Part shown: piece after piece, positions 8,698-17,045 of the stretch
Position numbering within the stretch: position 1 is the stretch's first letter
Layout: every line of letters begins with the position of its first letter
NCBI GenBank assembly: GCA_023248995.1
Contig: JAHFDN010000012.1
Location: 1-64,000, forward strand
Direction: 5' to 3'
Source of the DNA: Candidatus Rokuibacteriota bacterium
Lineage (GTDB): Bacteria; Methylomirabilota; Methylomirabilia; Rokubacteriales; CSP1-6
Length of the DNA: 64,000 bases
Program-made: the position numbers and the translations under genes
Notes under the pieces: generated by a model
What the model was told of the DNA's origin: nothing
What the model saw: only the letters and a program-made list of their open reading frames with translations
Database searches by the model: none

Positions 8698-10386
8698 ATG
8701 GAGGTGACGCGGCGGGATTTTCTGAAGCTTATTTCCATCGGCGGCGGCCTGGCAGCGCAAAGCCCGGACGCGCTGGCCACCCTCCTCGGCCCCGAGCGGC
8801 TCCTCGAGTTCCAGGCTCTCGGCAACGTGACGCTCCTGCACCTGACCGACCTGCACGCGACGCTTCTCCCCGTCTACTACCGCGAACCCGACACGCTGCT
8901 GGGGATCGGGCCCGAAGCGGGGAAGCCGCCGTACCTGAGCGGCGAGGCCTTTCTCCGCGCCTACGGCCTGGCGCGCGGCTCCGCGGAGGCGTACGCGTTC
9001 ACCCACGTGGACTTCCCGGCGCTGGCAGCCCGGTACGGCAAGATGGGCGGCTACGCGCACCTGGCCACGCTCGTGAAGCGAATCCGCGAGGAGCGGGCGG
9101 GCAGGACGCTCCTCCTGGACGGCGGCGACACCCTTCAGGGGTCGGCCACCGCCCTCTGGAGCCGCGGGGAGGACATGATCCGGGCGGCCAACCAGCTCGG
9201 CGTGGACGTGCTCGCGCCCCACTGGGAGTTCATCTACGGGCTCGACCGCGTGAAGGAGCTCTTCGGCGACCGGGAGCGCCGCGGGCTGTTCAGGGGCGAT
9301 TTCGTCGCCCACAACGTCTCGGAGGTCACGTGGGGCGATCCGGTCTTTCATCCCTACGCGATCAGGGAAGTCGGCGGCGTCAAGGTCGGCGTCATCGGCC
9401 AGGCGTTTCCGTACGTTCCGGTGTCTCACCCGCGGCGCTTCGTTCCCGACCTCACGTTCGGCATCCGAGAAGAGCAGGTCCAGCGGCTGATCAACGAGCT
9501 TCGGGAAGGGAAGAAGGCGGACCTGGTGGTCCTCCTGAGCCACAACGGGATCGCGGTGGACCTCAAGCTCGCCGCGCGGGTCCGCGGCCTCGACGTCATC
9601 CTGGGCGGCCATACCCACGACGCCCTGCCCGAGCCGATCCTCGTCGGCAAGACCCTCGTCATCAACTCGGGCGCCCACGGGAAGTTCCTGAGCCGGCTGG
9701 ACCTCGATGTGCAGGGGCGGCAGGTCGCCGGCTATCGCTACAAGCTCCTCCCGGTCCTCTCCCGCGACATCCCGGAAGACCCGGACATGGCGCGCCTGAT
9801 TGCCCAGATCCGGAGACCGCACGCGACCGAGCTGTCCGAGACGCTCGCGGTCTCGGAGACGCTCCTCTATCGGCGCGGAAACTTCAACGGCACCTTTGAC
9901 GAGGTGATCCTGGACGCTCTCCTCAAGCGGGCCGACGCCGAGGTGGCCTTCTCGCCGGGCTTCCGCTGGGGGATCACCATCGTGCCGGGCCAGGCCATCA
10001 TGCTGGAGGACGTCTACTCGCACACCGCGCTCACCTATCCGAACACGTGGGTGCGGGAGCTGACGGGGGCGGAGATCCACCGCCTCATGGAGGACGTGGC
10101 CGACAACCTCTTCAACAGGGATCCGTACTACCGCCAGGGCGGGGACATGGTGCGGGTGGGCGGGCTCACCTACGCGATCGACATCCGCAAAGACGTGGGG
10201 CGGCGGATCACCGACATCCGCGTCGGAGGCCGCCCCCTCGATCCGTCCCGTCGCTACAAGGCGACGGGCTGGGCCAGCCTCGGGGAGGCGGACGGCCCGC
10301 CGGCCTACGAGGTCGTGGCCCAACACTTGAGGTCCGTCAAGCGGGTCAGGCTCGATCCGCGCCCGCGCGTCCGGGTGCTCGGGTGA
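8698..10386 (+). CDS. soxB: SoxB, dimanganese sulfate thiohydrolase
   Basis: 562 aa with a clear Tat signal at the N terminus (TRRDFLKLISIGGG). The 5'-nucleotidase/metallophosphatase fold is shown by its metal-binding blocks in order: LTDLHA, DGGDTLQG, AHNV, LLSHNG and GGHTHD. The C-terminal domain contains the usual FRWG segment. SoxB hydrolyses the terminal sulfone from SoxY-bound thiosulfate to release sulfate. It follows the soxXA fusion by 13 bases and its stop overlaps the next start (GTGA), consistent with one operon. No soxC or soxD appears in the window. Confidence 0.95.
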   Translation: MEVTRRDFLKLISIGGGLAAQSPDALATLLGPERLLEFQALGNVTLLHLTDLHATLLPVYYREPDTLLGIGPEAGKPPYLSGEAFLRAYGLARGSAEAYAFTHVDFPALAARYGKMGGYAHLATLVKRIREERAGRTLLLDGGDTLQGSATALWSRGEDMIRAANQLGVDVLAPHWEFIYGLDRVKELFGDRERRGLFRGDFVAHNVSEVTWGDPVFHPYAIREVGGVKVGVIGQAFPYVPVSHPRRFVPDLTFGIREEQVQRLINELREGKKADLVVLLSHNGIAVDLKLAARVRGLDVILGGHTHDALPEPILVGKTLVINSGAHGKFLSRLDLDVQGRQVAGYRYKLLPVLSRDIPEDPDMARLIAQIRRPHATELSETLAVSETLLYRRGNFNGTFDEVILDALLKRADAEVAFSPGFRWGITIVPGQAIMLEDVYSHTALTYPNTWVRELTGAEIHRLMEDVADNLFNRDPYYRQGGDMVRVGGLTYAIDIRKDVGRRITDIRVGGRPLDPSRRYKATGWASLGEADGPPAYEVVAQHLRSVKRVRLDPRPRVRVLG

Positions 10387-10868
10387 GGCCGCTGGGAACA
10401 CTCCTCCTCGTCCTGCTCGGCGCCGGCGCCGCGTTCGGGGCCGACGGGCCCGTCCTCAAGAAGATCGTCGTCAACCTCCCCTTCGAGGAAGCCGAGCTCG
10501 TCATGACCTCGGAGGCGCAGCAGAAGAACCTGAACCTGATCAACGTCATAGACATCCGGAAGGGGATGGAGAACCGGGGCGGCACCTTCCAGAAATACAA
10601 GATCTACCAGTTCTGCAACCTGGAGCTCGGCGTCCGGATCCTGTCCGATTCGCTCGACTACGGCGCCTTCCAGCTGTGCAGCATCCTCATCTACGAGGTG
10701 GACAGGGCCCGCACCGCCCTCGTGTCCGCCCGCCAGAGCTGGGTGATCCAGAGCCTGCCCGACCACCGCCCGAGCCCCGCCGCGCTGGGCCTCGCCCGCC
10801 AGTTCGAGCGCATCATCGACGACATCTTCGACGCGGTGGTGGAAGAGGCCAAGGTGAGGGGGAAGTAG
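10383..10868 (+). CDS. Exported DUF302-type protein downstream of soxB
   Basis: 161 aa starting at GTG 10383, which overlaps the soxB stop; the track start at 10047 lies inside soxB. An N-terminal signal peptide (LLLVLLGAGAAFGA) precedes a domain resembling DUF302, with the alternating hydrophobic pattern and a central QFCNLELGVRIL segment. DUF302 proteins are of uncertain function and are often found near sulfur-oxidation genes. Its location makes it a likely periplasmic accessory of the Sox system. I infer the family from pattern only, so the functional link is weak. Confidence 0.65.
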   Translation: MRPLGTLLLVLLGAGAAFGADGPVLKKIVVNLPFEEAELVMTSEAQQKNLNLINVIDIRKGMENRGGTFQKYKIYQFCNLELGVRILSDSLDYGAFQLCSILIYEVDRARTALVSARQSWVIQSLPDHRPSPAALGLARQFERIIDDIFDAVVEEAKVRGK

Positions 10869-12593
10869 CTGGAGACGATCGAGACGGACGTGCTGATCCT
10901 GGGAGCCGGCGGCGCCGGGCTCTGCGCCGCGCTCCACGCCGCCGATCTGGCGCCGCGCCTGTCGGTCACGGTCGTCGTCAAGGGCCTCCTCGGACGGGCG
11001 GGCTGCACGCGGATGGTCCAGGGCGGCTACAACGCTGTTCTCGCCGCGCCCGACTCCCTCGAGGCGCACTTCCTGGACACGCTCCGGGGGGGCGGCTGGA
11101 TCAACGATCAGGAGCTGGTCTGGACGCTCGTCAGCGAGGCGCCGGGCCGCGTCGCGGAGCTCGAGGGGCGCTACGGCTGCTTCTTCGACCGGACGCCGGA
11201 GGGGCGCGTCCACCAGAAGCCGTTCGCCGGCCAGTCCCACGACCGGACGATCCACAAGGGCGACCTGACCGGCATCGAGATCATGAACCGCCTGACCGAG
11301 CAGGTGTGGTCTCGCCCTTCCGTGCGCGGCCTCGAGGAGCATCGGGCCGTCGAGCTCCTCCAGGACGACGCGGGGCGGGTCGGCGGGGCGCTGCTGCTCG
11401 ATGTCAGGCGCGGGAGCTTCGTCCTCGCCCGGAGCCGCGCCACGCTCCTGGCGATGGGGGGCGGCCCTACCATGTACAAGGTGATCGCGTGCTCGGCCGA
11501 CAAGGCCGCCGACGGCATCGCGCTCGCCTACCGCGCGGGCGCGCCACTCAAGGACATGGAGATGGTCCAGTTCCATCCCACCGGCCTCGTGATCCCGAAC
11601 TCGCTCATGACGGGCGCGCTCCTGGAGGAAGGCCTCCGGGGCGCCGGCGGACGGCTCCTCAACGGACCGGGCGAGCGCTTCATGGCCCGCTACGACGCCG
11701 GGCGGATGGAGCGCTCGACGCGCGATCTCGTGTCGCGGGCCGCGTTCACCGAGATCTCGGAGGGGCGCGGCACGCCCAACGGCGCGGTCTGGATCGACGT
11801 TTCCCACCTGGGGGCGGCGTTCGTCGAGAAGAACTTCCGGGGGATGGTCAAGCGCTGCCGCGACTTCGGCCGAGATCTGGCGCGCGAGCCGGTGGAGGTG
11901 GGGCCGACGGCCCACTTCATGATGGGCGGGGTCGTCATTGACCCGGCGTGCCGGACGGCGCTCGAGGGGCTTTTCGCTGCCGGCGAGGACGCGGGGGGCG
12001 TCCACGGCGCCAACCGCCTCGGGGGAAACGGGGTCGCGGACTCGACGGTCTTCGGCGGCCACGCGGGGGACGTCATGGCCGAGTGGGTGATCGGTCGCGC
12101 CCTTCCGGCCGTCTCTCCGGGGCGCGCGGAGGATGTGGCGCGACGGCTCGCCGCGCCCTTGGCTAGGACCGGCCCGCCGCCTTACCCGCTGCTCGCGCAG
12201 CTTCGCTCGCTCATGTGGGAGCGGGTCGGGCTGATCCGCGATCGCTCGGGGCTCGAGGCCGCGCTCGCCGAGCTCGACGAGATCCTAGCCCGGGCCGCGG
12301 CCGTTGCCGTGCCGGGCGGCCCGGAGTATAACCTTGCCTGGCAGGACTGGTTGAACCTGACGAACATGACGACGGTCGCGCGCTTGATCGCCCGCTCGGC
12401 GCTGGAGAGAACGGAGAGCCGGGGGTCGCACTACCGGCGCGATTTCCCCGACCCCGACCCGGGCTGGCTGGCGAACGTCTTGGTCCGGTGGGAGAACGGA
12501 GCGGCCAGGGTCCGGAAGGAAGCCGTGCGCTGCTCGCGTGTCCCCGCCGAGGCGCCGGGCGCCGCGATGCTGGCCGTCGAAGTCGGCGACTAA
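10869..12593 (+). CDS. Flavoprotein subunit of a second succinate dehydrogenase/fumarate reductase-like enzyme
   Basis: About 574 aa. The track begins at GTG 10890, inside the first strand of the FAD-binding fold (TDVLILGAGGAG). The in-frame CTG at 10869, directly after the preceding stop and 5 bases from GAGGGGGAAG, gives a full N terminus and is preferred. SdhA/FrdA/NadB family marks are QFHPTG, EEGLRGAGG, VGPTAHFMMGG and HGANRLGGNG. At the position where SdhA/FrdA carry the His that binds FAD covalently (HTxxAQGG), this protein has GCTRMVQGG, so covalent histidyl-FAD is unlikely. The Thr of the canonical TEG triad is replaced (EEG). Probable partners are the small anchor at 15223 and the iron-sulfur subunit at 16210. 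The true substrate is unknown. Confidence 0.82.
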   Translation: METIETDVLILGAGGAGLCAALHAADLAPRLSVTVVVKGLLGRAGCTRMVQGGYNAVLAAPDSLEAHFLDTLRGGGWINDQELVWTLVSEAPGRVAELEGRYGCFFDRTPEGRVHQKPFAGQSHDRTIHKGDLTGIEIMNRLTEQVWSRPSVRGLEEHRAVELLQDDAGRVGGALLLDVRRGSFVLARSRATLLAMGGGPTMYKVIACSADKAADGIALAYRAGAPLKDMEMVQFHPTGLVIPNSLMTGALLEEGLRGAGGRLLNGPGERFMARYDAGRMERSTRDLVSRAAFTEISEGRGTPNGAVWIDVSHLGAAFVEKNFRGMVKRCRDFGRDLAREPVEVGPTAHFMMGGVVIDPACRTALEGLFAAGEDAGGVHGANRLGGNGVADSTVFGGHAGDVMAEWVIGRALPAVSPGRAEDVARRLAAPLARTGPPPYPLLAQLRSLMWERVGLIRDRSGLEAALAELDEILARAAAVAVPGGPEYNLAWQDWLNLTNMTTVARLIARSALERTESRGSHYRRDFPDPDPGWLANVLVRWENGAARVRKEAVRCSRVPAEAPGAAMLAVEVGD

Positions 12594-12645
12594 CCCCTCA
12601 CCCTGCCCTCTCCCCCTCGGGGAGAGGATGAAGGTGAGGGGGTGA
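12594..12645. repeat. Dispersed palindromic repeat, copy 1 (CCCTCACC...GGTGAGGG type)
   Basis: An imperfect inverted repeat: CCCCTCACCCTGCCCTCTCC on the left, GGAGAGGATGAAGGTGAGGG on the right. It fills the whole gap between the flavoprotein stop and the importer gene. Its right arm lies just upstream of the ATG at 12658. Copies 2 (15182) and 3 (34174) share the same core. Confidence 0.8.
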
Positions 12646-12657
12646 GAGGAAACCATC

Positions 12658-13644
12658 ATGATAAAAATCGCGAAGCGAATGCTCGGCGCGATGCTCCTCC
12701 TGGCGCTGGGTCTCCTCCTGGCCGTTCCGGTGGCCGAGGCTCAGGAGGCCAAGGTGATCCGGATCGTCAAGCAGCCCGGGCTCGGCTACCTGGGCCTCAT
12801 CGTCATGCGGGCCAAGGGCTTGCTCGAGAAGCACCTGCCGGGCGTGGCGGTCGAGTGGCACGAGCTCACCTCCGGGCCGGCGATCCGCGACGCCATGCTG
12901 GCCGGCCAGCTCGACATCGGCTCGGGCGGCCTCGGGCCGTTCATCCTGGCCGTGGACAAGGGGCTCGGCTGGAAGATCGTCGGCGCGCTCAACGACATGC
13001 CGCTCTACCTCAACACCTACAAGCCCGAGATCAAGAGCCTCAAGGACTTCACGCCCGGTGACAAGATCGCGCTCCCCGCCCCGGGCTCAATCCAGCACGT
13101 CACGCTCCAGATGGCGGCGGAGAAGGAGCTCGGCAACCCGAAGGCGCTCGACAACCTCATCGTGGCCATGGCGCACCCCGAGGCCCGGGCCGCGCTCCTC
13201 TCCAAGCGTGAGATCACGGCGCACCTCACGTCGCCGCCGTTCCAGTACCAGGAGCTCAAGGCCGGCGGGATCCACAAGGTGCTCGACTCCTACCAGGTCG
13301 TGGGCGGCCCCCACACCTTCAACGTCGTCTGGACCACGGAGAAGTGGGCGAAGGCCAACCCCACGCTCCTCAAGGGGTTCTATGGCGCGCTCAGCGAGGC
13401 GCTGGACTTCGTCCACAAGTCGCCGCTCGAGGCGGCGCGGGTCTTCGTCGAGTCCGAGAAGTCCAAGGACACGCCGGAGACGACCCTGGGCTACATGAAG
13501 GAGCCCGGCGTCCGCTTCGTGATCTACCCGACCGGGCTCATGAAGTACGCCCTGTTCATGCACAAGACCGGCGTCATCAAGCGGCTGCCGGCGTCCTGGA
13601 AGGAGTACGCGTTCGATCATCTGCACGGATTCGCGGGGAACTGA
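12658..13644 (+). CDS. NitT/TauT-family ABC transporter substrate-binding protein
   Basis: 328 aa with a cleavable signal peptide (LLLALGLLLAVPVAEAQ). The mature part has the SsuA/TauA/NMT1-like layout: an early VKQPGLGYLGLIVMRAKGLLEKH segment, then DAMLAGQLDIGSGGLGPFILA, which lines the ligand cleft in this class. It delivers a small anionic or sulfonate-type substrate to the ATPase and permease encoded immediately downstream. Substrate is not predictable from sequence; the surrounding sulfur genes make an organosulfonate or related compound a reasonable hypothesis. Confidence 0.88.
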   Translation: MIKIAKRMLGAMLLLALGLLLAVPVAEAQEAKVIRIVKQPGLGYLGLIVMRAKGLLEKHLPGVAVEWHELTSGPAIRDAMLAGQLDIGSGGLGPFILAVDKGLGWKIVGALNDMPLYLNTYKPEIKSLKDFTPGDKIALPAPGSIQHVTLQMAAEKELGNPKALDNLIVAMAHPEARAALLSKREITAHLTSPPFQYQELKAGGIHKVLDSYQVVGGPHTFNVVWTTEKWAKANPTLLKGFYGALSEALDFVHKSPLEAARVFVESEKSKDTPETTLGYMKEPGVRFVIYPTGLMKYALFMHKTGVIKRLPASWKEYAFDHLHGFAGN

Positions 13645-14393
13645 TGGCCGAGCTCCTGTCGGTCAGGAGCGTGACGATCTCGTACCCCACCGAGACGGGC
13701 ACCTTCACCGCGGTGAAGGAGGTCTCCTTCGGAGTGGCGCCGGGGGAGAAGTTCGTCCTCTTGGGGCCGTCGGGGTGCGGCAAGTCCACGCTTCTCAAAT
13801 CCGTCGCGGGGTTCATCGCGCCGTCGGCCGGCTCCATCGAGCTTGAGGGGCGAAGCATCACCCGCCCGGGGCCGGATCGGGTCGTGATCTTCCAGGAGTT
13901 CGACCAGCTCCTCCCGTGGAAGACCGTGCTAGGGAACGTCACCTACCCGCTCAGGATCGCCAGGCGGATGGCCGACGGCGCGGCGCGCGAGGAGGCGATG
14001 CGCTTCATCCGGATGGTGGGGCTCGAGCAGTTCCGGGACTCCTACCCCCATCAGCTCTCGGGCGGCATGAAGCAGCGCGTGGCCATCGCCCGCTCGCTCG
14101 CCCTCGATCCCAGGATGCTCCTCATGGACGAGCCCTTCGCGAGCCTCGACGCGCTCACGCGGCGGAAGATGCAGGAGGAGCTCCTCGGCATCTGGGAGGC
14201 GACCCGGAAGACGATCCTCTTCGTGACCCACTCCATCCAGGAGGCGGTGCTCCTGGGCGATCGCATCCTGGTCCTCTCCCCCGGGCCCGGCCGCGTCAAG
14301 CGGGTCCTCGGCAATCCCGCGGCGGGGCGGCGGGACGGCCCCGAGTTTCTCCGGGCGCAGGAAGAGGTCCAGGCCCTCTTGGAGGCCCCGTGA
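13644..14393 (+). CDS. NitT/TauT-family ABC transporter ATP-binding protein
   Basis: 249 aa. The correct start is ATG 13644, overlapping the upstream stop (TGATG); the track start at 13344 is inside the binding-protein gene. Walker A GPSGCGKST, signature LSGGMKQR, Walker B LLMDEPF and the H-loop in FVTHSIQEA are all present. The SsuB/TauB type is indicated by FQEFDQLLPWKTVLGNV. It energises the importer with the binding protein and permease of the same operon. Confidence 0.92.
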   Translation: MAELLSVRSVTISYPTETGTFTAVKEVSFGVAPGEKFVLLGPSGCGKSTLLKSVAGFIAPSAGSIELEGRSITRPGPDRVVIFQEFDQLLPWKTVLGNVTYPLRIARRMADGAAREEAMRFIRMVGLEQFRDSYPHQLSGGMKQRVAIARSLALDPRMLLMDEPFASLDALTRRKMQEELLGIWEATRKTILFVTHSIQEAVLLGDRILVLSPGPGRVKRVLGNPAAGRRDGPEFLRAQEEVQALLEAP

Positions 14394-15178
14394 AGAAGCT
14401 CCTCCACAGGCCGCTCGTCCGTAAGGGGGGGATTGTCCTCGCGCTCCTCATTATGTGGGAAGCCTGGACGCGGCTCGGGGACGTCAACCCGCTCCTCTTC
14501 CCCTCGGCCTCCCAGGTGCTCGCGAGCATGATCCGGTCCACCGCGAGTGGAGAGCTCCCGGGCTACGCCTGGCAGTCGCTCAAGGTGCTTCTCATGGGCA
14601 TGGCGATCGGCTCCGTCGGCGCGCTCGTGCTCACGACGGTCGCCGTGAGCACGCGCCTCGGGGCCGAGATCCTGGAGACGCTGACCGCGATGTTCAACCC
14701 GCTCCCCGCCATCGCTCTCCTGCCTCTCGCACTCCTCTGGTTCGGCCTCGGCGTGAACTCGCTGATCTTCGTCATCATCCACTCGGTCCTCTGGCCCATG
14801 GCGCTCAACACCTACACGGGCTTCGTGACGGTGCCGCCCACGCTCAAGCGCGTCGGCCAGAACTTCGGCCTCTGCGGCTGGCGCCTCGTGACGGGGATCC
14901 TGCTTCCCGCGGCGTTCCCGTACATCCTCTCGGGGCTCAAGATCGGCTGGGCCTTCGCCTGGCGGACGATCATCGCCGCCGAACTCGTCTTCGGCGTGGC
15001 GGCACGGCAGGGCGGGCTCGGCTGGTTCATCTACCAGAACCGCTTTGACCTGAACACCGACCTGGTCTTCGCCGGGCTCCTGACCGTGATCCTGATCGGC
15101 CTCGTCGTGGAGAACCTGATCTTCAAGTGGGTCGAGCGGAAAACCGTGCTCCGCTGGGGCATGTCCGCCGCCCACTAA
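14390..15178 (+). CDS. NitT/TauT-family ABC transporter permease
   Basis: 262 aa from GTG 14390, overlapping the ATPase stop (GTGA). About six membrane helices are visible. The coupling-loop region AAFPYILSGLKIGWAFAWRTIIAAEL is the EAA-type motif of the SsuC/TauC family. It completes the three-gene importer that sits between the flavoprotein and anchor genes of the second SDH-like enzyme. Confidence 0.9.
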   Translation: MKKLLHRPLVRKGGIVLALLIMWEAWTRLGDVNPLLFPSASQVLASMIRSTASGELPGYAWQSLKVLLMGMAIGSVGALVLTTVAVSTRLGAEILETLTAMFNPLPAIALLPLALLWFGLGVNSLIFVIIHSVLWPMALNTYTGFVTVPPTLKRVGQNFGLCGWRLVTGILLPAAFPYILSGLKIGWAFAWRTIIAAELVFGVAARQGGLGWFIYQNRFDLNTDLVFAGLLTVILIGLVVENLIFKWVERKTVLRWGMSAAH

Positions 15179-15181
15179 AAA

Positions 15182-15220
15182 CCCCCTCTCCCCACGGGGG
15201 AGAGGGCTAGGGTGAGGGGA
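15182..15220. repeat. Dispersed palindromic repeat, copy 2
   Basis: CCCCCTCTCCCC-ACG-GGGGAGAGGG followed by CTAGGGTGAGGGG. The outer left arm is missing relative to copies 1 and 3. The right arm ends 2 bases before the GTG start at 15223, so GGTGAGGGG may act as its ribosome binding site. The hairpin has no following T-run, so it is not an ordinary intrinsic terminator. Confidence 0.8.
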
Positions 15221-15222
15221 TC

Positions 15223-15546
15223 GTGTCTGACGACAAAGTCCTGAAGCGCGAGTGGACCACCGCCGAGGGGTGGCGCGGCACCCGCGCCGGAATGTGGGCC
15301 TGGCTCCTCCAGCGCGCCGCCGCCCTCGTCCTGATCGTCACGCTCGTCCTGCATCTCAGGAATCCGTTCCTCCGCTGGGTGCAGGCGGTGCTCCTGGCGT
15401 TCGTCCTCCTCCACGGCCTTCTCGGCGTGCGCGCCATCCTCTTGGACCTGGGCCTCTCCGTCCGCTGGCAGAAAGCCCTCTTCGCCCTGGCTTTGATCAT
15501 CTCCGCCGCCCTCTTCTGGGCCCTCTGGTACTGGCGGTGGTACTGA
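15223..15546 (+). CDS. Small SDH/FRD-type membrane anchor (SdhC/SdhD-like, about 107 aa)
   Basis: 107 aa, GTG start, with a charged N terminus and three hydrophobic helices. The pattern WLLQRAAALVLIV, then LLHGLLGVRAILLDLGL, resembles the helix containing the heme/quinone-site His and Arg in SdhC/SdhD anchors. A full cytochrome b anchor usually needs two such subunits or one fused about 220 aa FrdC. Only one is found here, so it may homodimerise or pair with a subunit elsewhere. It lies between the importer and the iron-sulfur subunit gene of the same complex. Family call is from helix pattern and motif, with moderate certainty. Confidence 0.65.
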   Translation: MSDDKVLKREWTTAEGWRGTRAGMWAWLLQRAAALVLIVTLVLHLRNPFLRWVQAVLLAFVLLHGLLGVRAILLDLGLSVRWQKALFALALIISAALFWALWYWRWY

Positions 15547-15590
15547 ATTGACCGGCTCAACTACGGGTCCAAGAAATTGCCGGTGGGTAC

Positions 15591-16172
15591 ATGAGAATAT
15601 TGATCGTGGCGGGTGCGTGGTTGCTGCTGGCTCTGCTCGTCGGGTCGTCCGGAGTTCTTGCGTCAGTTCCGCCCCCATTCCCGCAGGTGGTTCTTTTGGG
15701 CCTGACGGGGACTCTGCTATTGCTCTTTTGGAAGTCCTTGGTATGCCGTCGCTGGATTCTCTCCGTCGATATTCGAGCGCTGGTACTGGTTCATGTGTCG
15801 CGGTTCGTCGGCATTTACTTCCTCGTCCTTTACTCGCGGGGTGAACTCCCGTATGCTTTCGCGGTACCCGGCGGCTGGGGTGACATAGCAGTCGCCGCGA
15901 CAGCGCTCGGTGTTTCGACTTTTTCGCCTACTAGCGGGGCAGTGCCTTGGCGAGTGTTTTTCCTGTGGAACGTTTTCGGTCTCATTGACATCTTGCTGGT
16001 TGTCGCGGCGGCTGCAAGATTGGGAACGGCGGGCCCTGAATCGATGAGCGCACTTACAAAGCTGCCGCTCAGTCTTTTGCCTACATTCCTGGTACCGATA
16101 ATCGTTTCCAGCCATATCATCATGTTTGCGCGGCTGCTGGCCAGTCGAAGGGAAGGTTACCGCACGTTCTGA
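15591..16172 (+). CDS. Unrecognised multi-spanning membrane protein, atypical base composition
   Basis: 193 aa, ATG start, with five to six predicted helices and no motif I recognise. The coding sequence is visibly less GC-rich than its neighbours, with many A/T-ending codons (att, ttt, tct), and it interrupts a set of co-functional SDH-like genes. Both points suggest it was acquired separately. Weak ribosome site (CCGGTGGG). No function is proposed. Confidence 0.6.
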   Translation: MRILIVAGAWLLLALLVGSSGVLASVPPPFPQVVLLGLTGTLLLLFWKSLVCRRWILSVDIRALVLVHVSRFVGIYFLVLYSRGELPYAFAVPGGWGDIAVAATALGVSTFSPTSGAVPWRVFFLWNVFGLIDILLVVAAAARLGTAGPESMSALTKLPLSLLPTFLVPIIVSSHIIMFARLLASRREGYRTF

Positions 16173-16209
16173 CGGAGGCTCAGGTGAGCGAACCCCGTTT
16201 TCGCAATCG

Positions 16210-16941
16210 ATGATCCTGAAAGTCTTTCGATACACGCCCGGTAGTCCGGAGACGACACCGAAGTACCGTGTCGAGCCCAGGCCGGGCATGACCGTGCTGG
16301 ACGCGCTGGTGGAGGTCCAGCAGAACCAGGACCCGACGCTCGCCTTCCGCTACGCCTGCCGGGTCGGGATGTGCGGCTCCTGCACGATGGTCGTCAACGG
16401 CCGCGAGCGCTGGGCGTGCCGGACGCTCCTAGCCTCGCTCGGGACCGGCGTCGTCACCGTGCGTCCCCTTTACCACTTCCCGCTGATCCGGGACCTCGTC
16501 GTGGACATGGAGCCGTTCACCCGGAAGATGAAGGCGGTGGGGGCCGCGTTCGTGGCGAAGGGCGAGGCGACGGGCTTCGCGCCCATCGGCCGCGATTCGA
16601 GGGAGCGCAGGCAGATTGATCCCGCCGTCGAGTGCATCGGCTGCGGCGCGTGCCTGTCGGCGTGCACGATCGTCGGCTGGAACGGAAACTTCGCCGGGCC
16701 CGCGGCGCTGAACCGGGCGTTCACGCTCATGGCCGACAGCCGCGACGGCGCCGGGGCCGAGCGCTGGCCCACGCTGCTCTCCGAAGAAGCCCTCTTGCGC
16801 TGCCACGGTCAGGCCAACTGCACCGAGGTCTGCCCCATGGAACTTTCTCCGACGGACAGCATCCTGAAACTCCGCCGGAAATCGATTTTTCAACTAGTTA
16901 GCCGTGGTCGCCGCCTTGACACTCGGGGACCGGCGTGTTAG
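16210..16941 (+). CDS. Iron-sulfur subunit of the second SDH/fumarate reductase-like enzyme
   Basis: 243 aa from ATG 16210; the track start at 16126 overlaps the preceding gene and adds a non-homologous tail. An N-terminal [2Fe-2S] ferredoxin domain shows CRVGMCGSC and a fourth Cys in ERWAC. The C-terminal domain carries CIGCGACLSAC and CHGQANCTEVCP for [4Fe-4S]/[3Fe-4S] clusters. It would carry electrons from the flavoprotein at 10869 to the anchor at 15223. It differs from the SdhB at 25630, confirming two separate complexes. Confidence 0.86.
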   Translation: MILKVFRYTPGSPETTPKYRVEPRPGMTVLDALVEVQQNQDPTLAFRYACRVGMCGSCTMVVNGRERWACRTLLASLGTGVVTVRPLYHFPLIRDLVVDMEPFTRKMKAVGAAFVAKGEATGFAPIGRDSRERRQIDPAVECIGCGACLSACTIVGWNGNFAGPAALNRAFTLMADSRDGAGAERWPTLLSEEALLRCHGQANCTEVCPMELSPTDSILKLRRKSIFQLVSRGRRLDTRGPAC

Positions 16942-16944
16942 CGT
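16916..16944 (+). promoter_or_regulatory. Candidate sigma-70 promoter for the TCA-cycle operon
   Basis: TTGACA, 17 bases, TAGCGT. It overlaps the last codons of the iron-sulfur gene and lies about 100 bases upstream of the aconitase ATG. It matches the TTGACA-N17/18-TAnnnT pattern seen elsewhere in the window. Confidence 0.5.
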
Positions 16945-17045
16945 ACGCTTGCCGCTTCGAGAGCGGGATTTGATCGCCTCCTGCCCCCGTACGGGCGGGG
17001 GGCGATCCGTTTGATCGGGTTCCACCGGCAGTCCGGAGGCCGACG

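Noticed and set aside
15182-15220. Intrinsic terminator after the NitT/TauT permease
   Set aside because: Hairpin belongs to the dispersed repeat and has no T-run.
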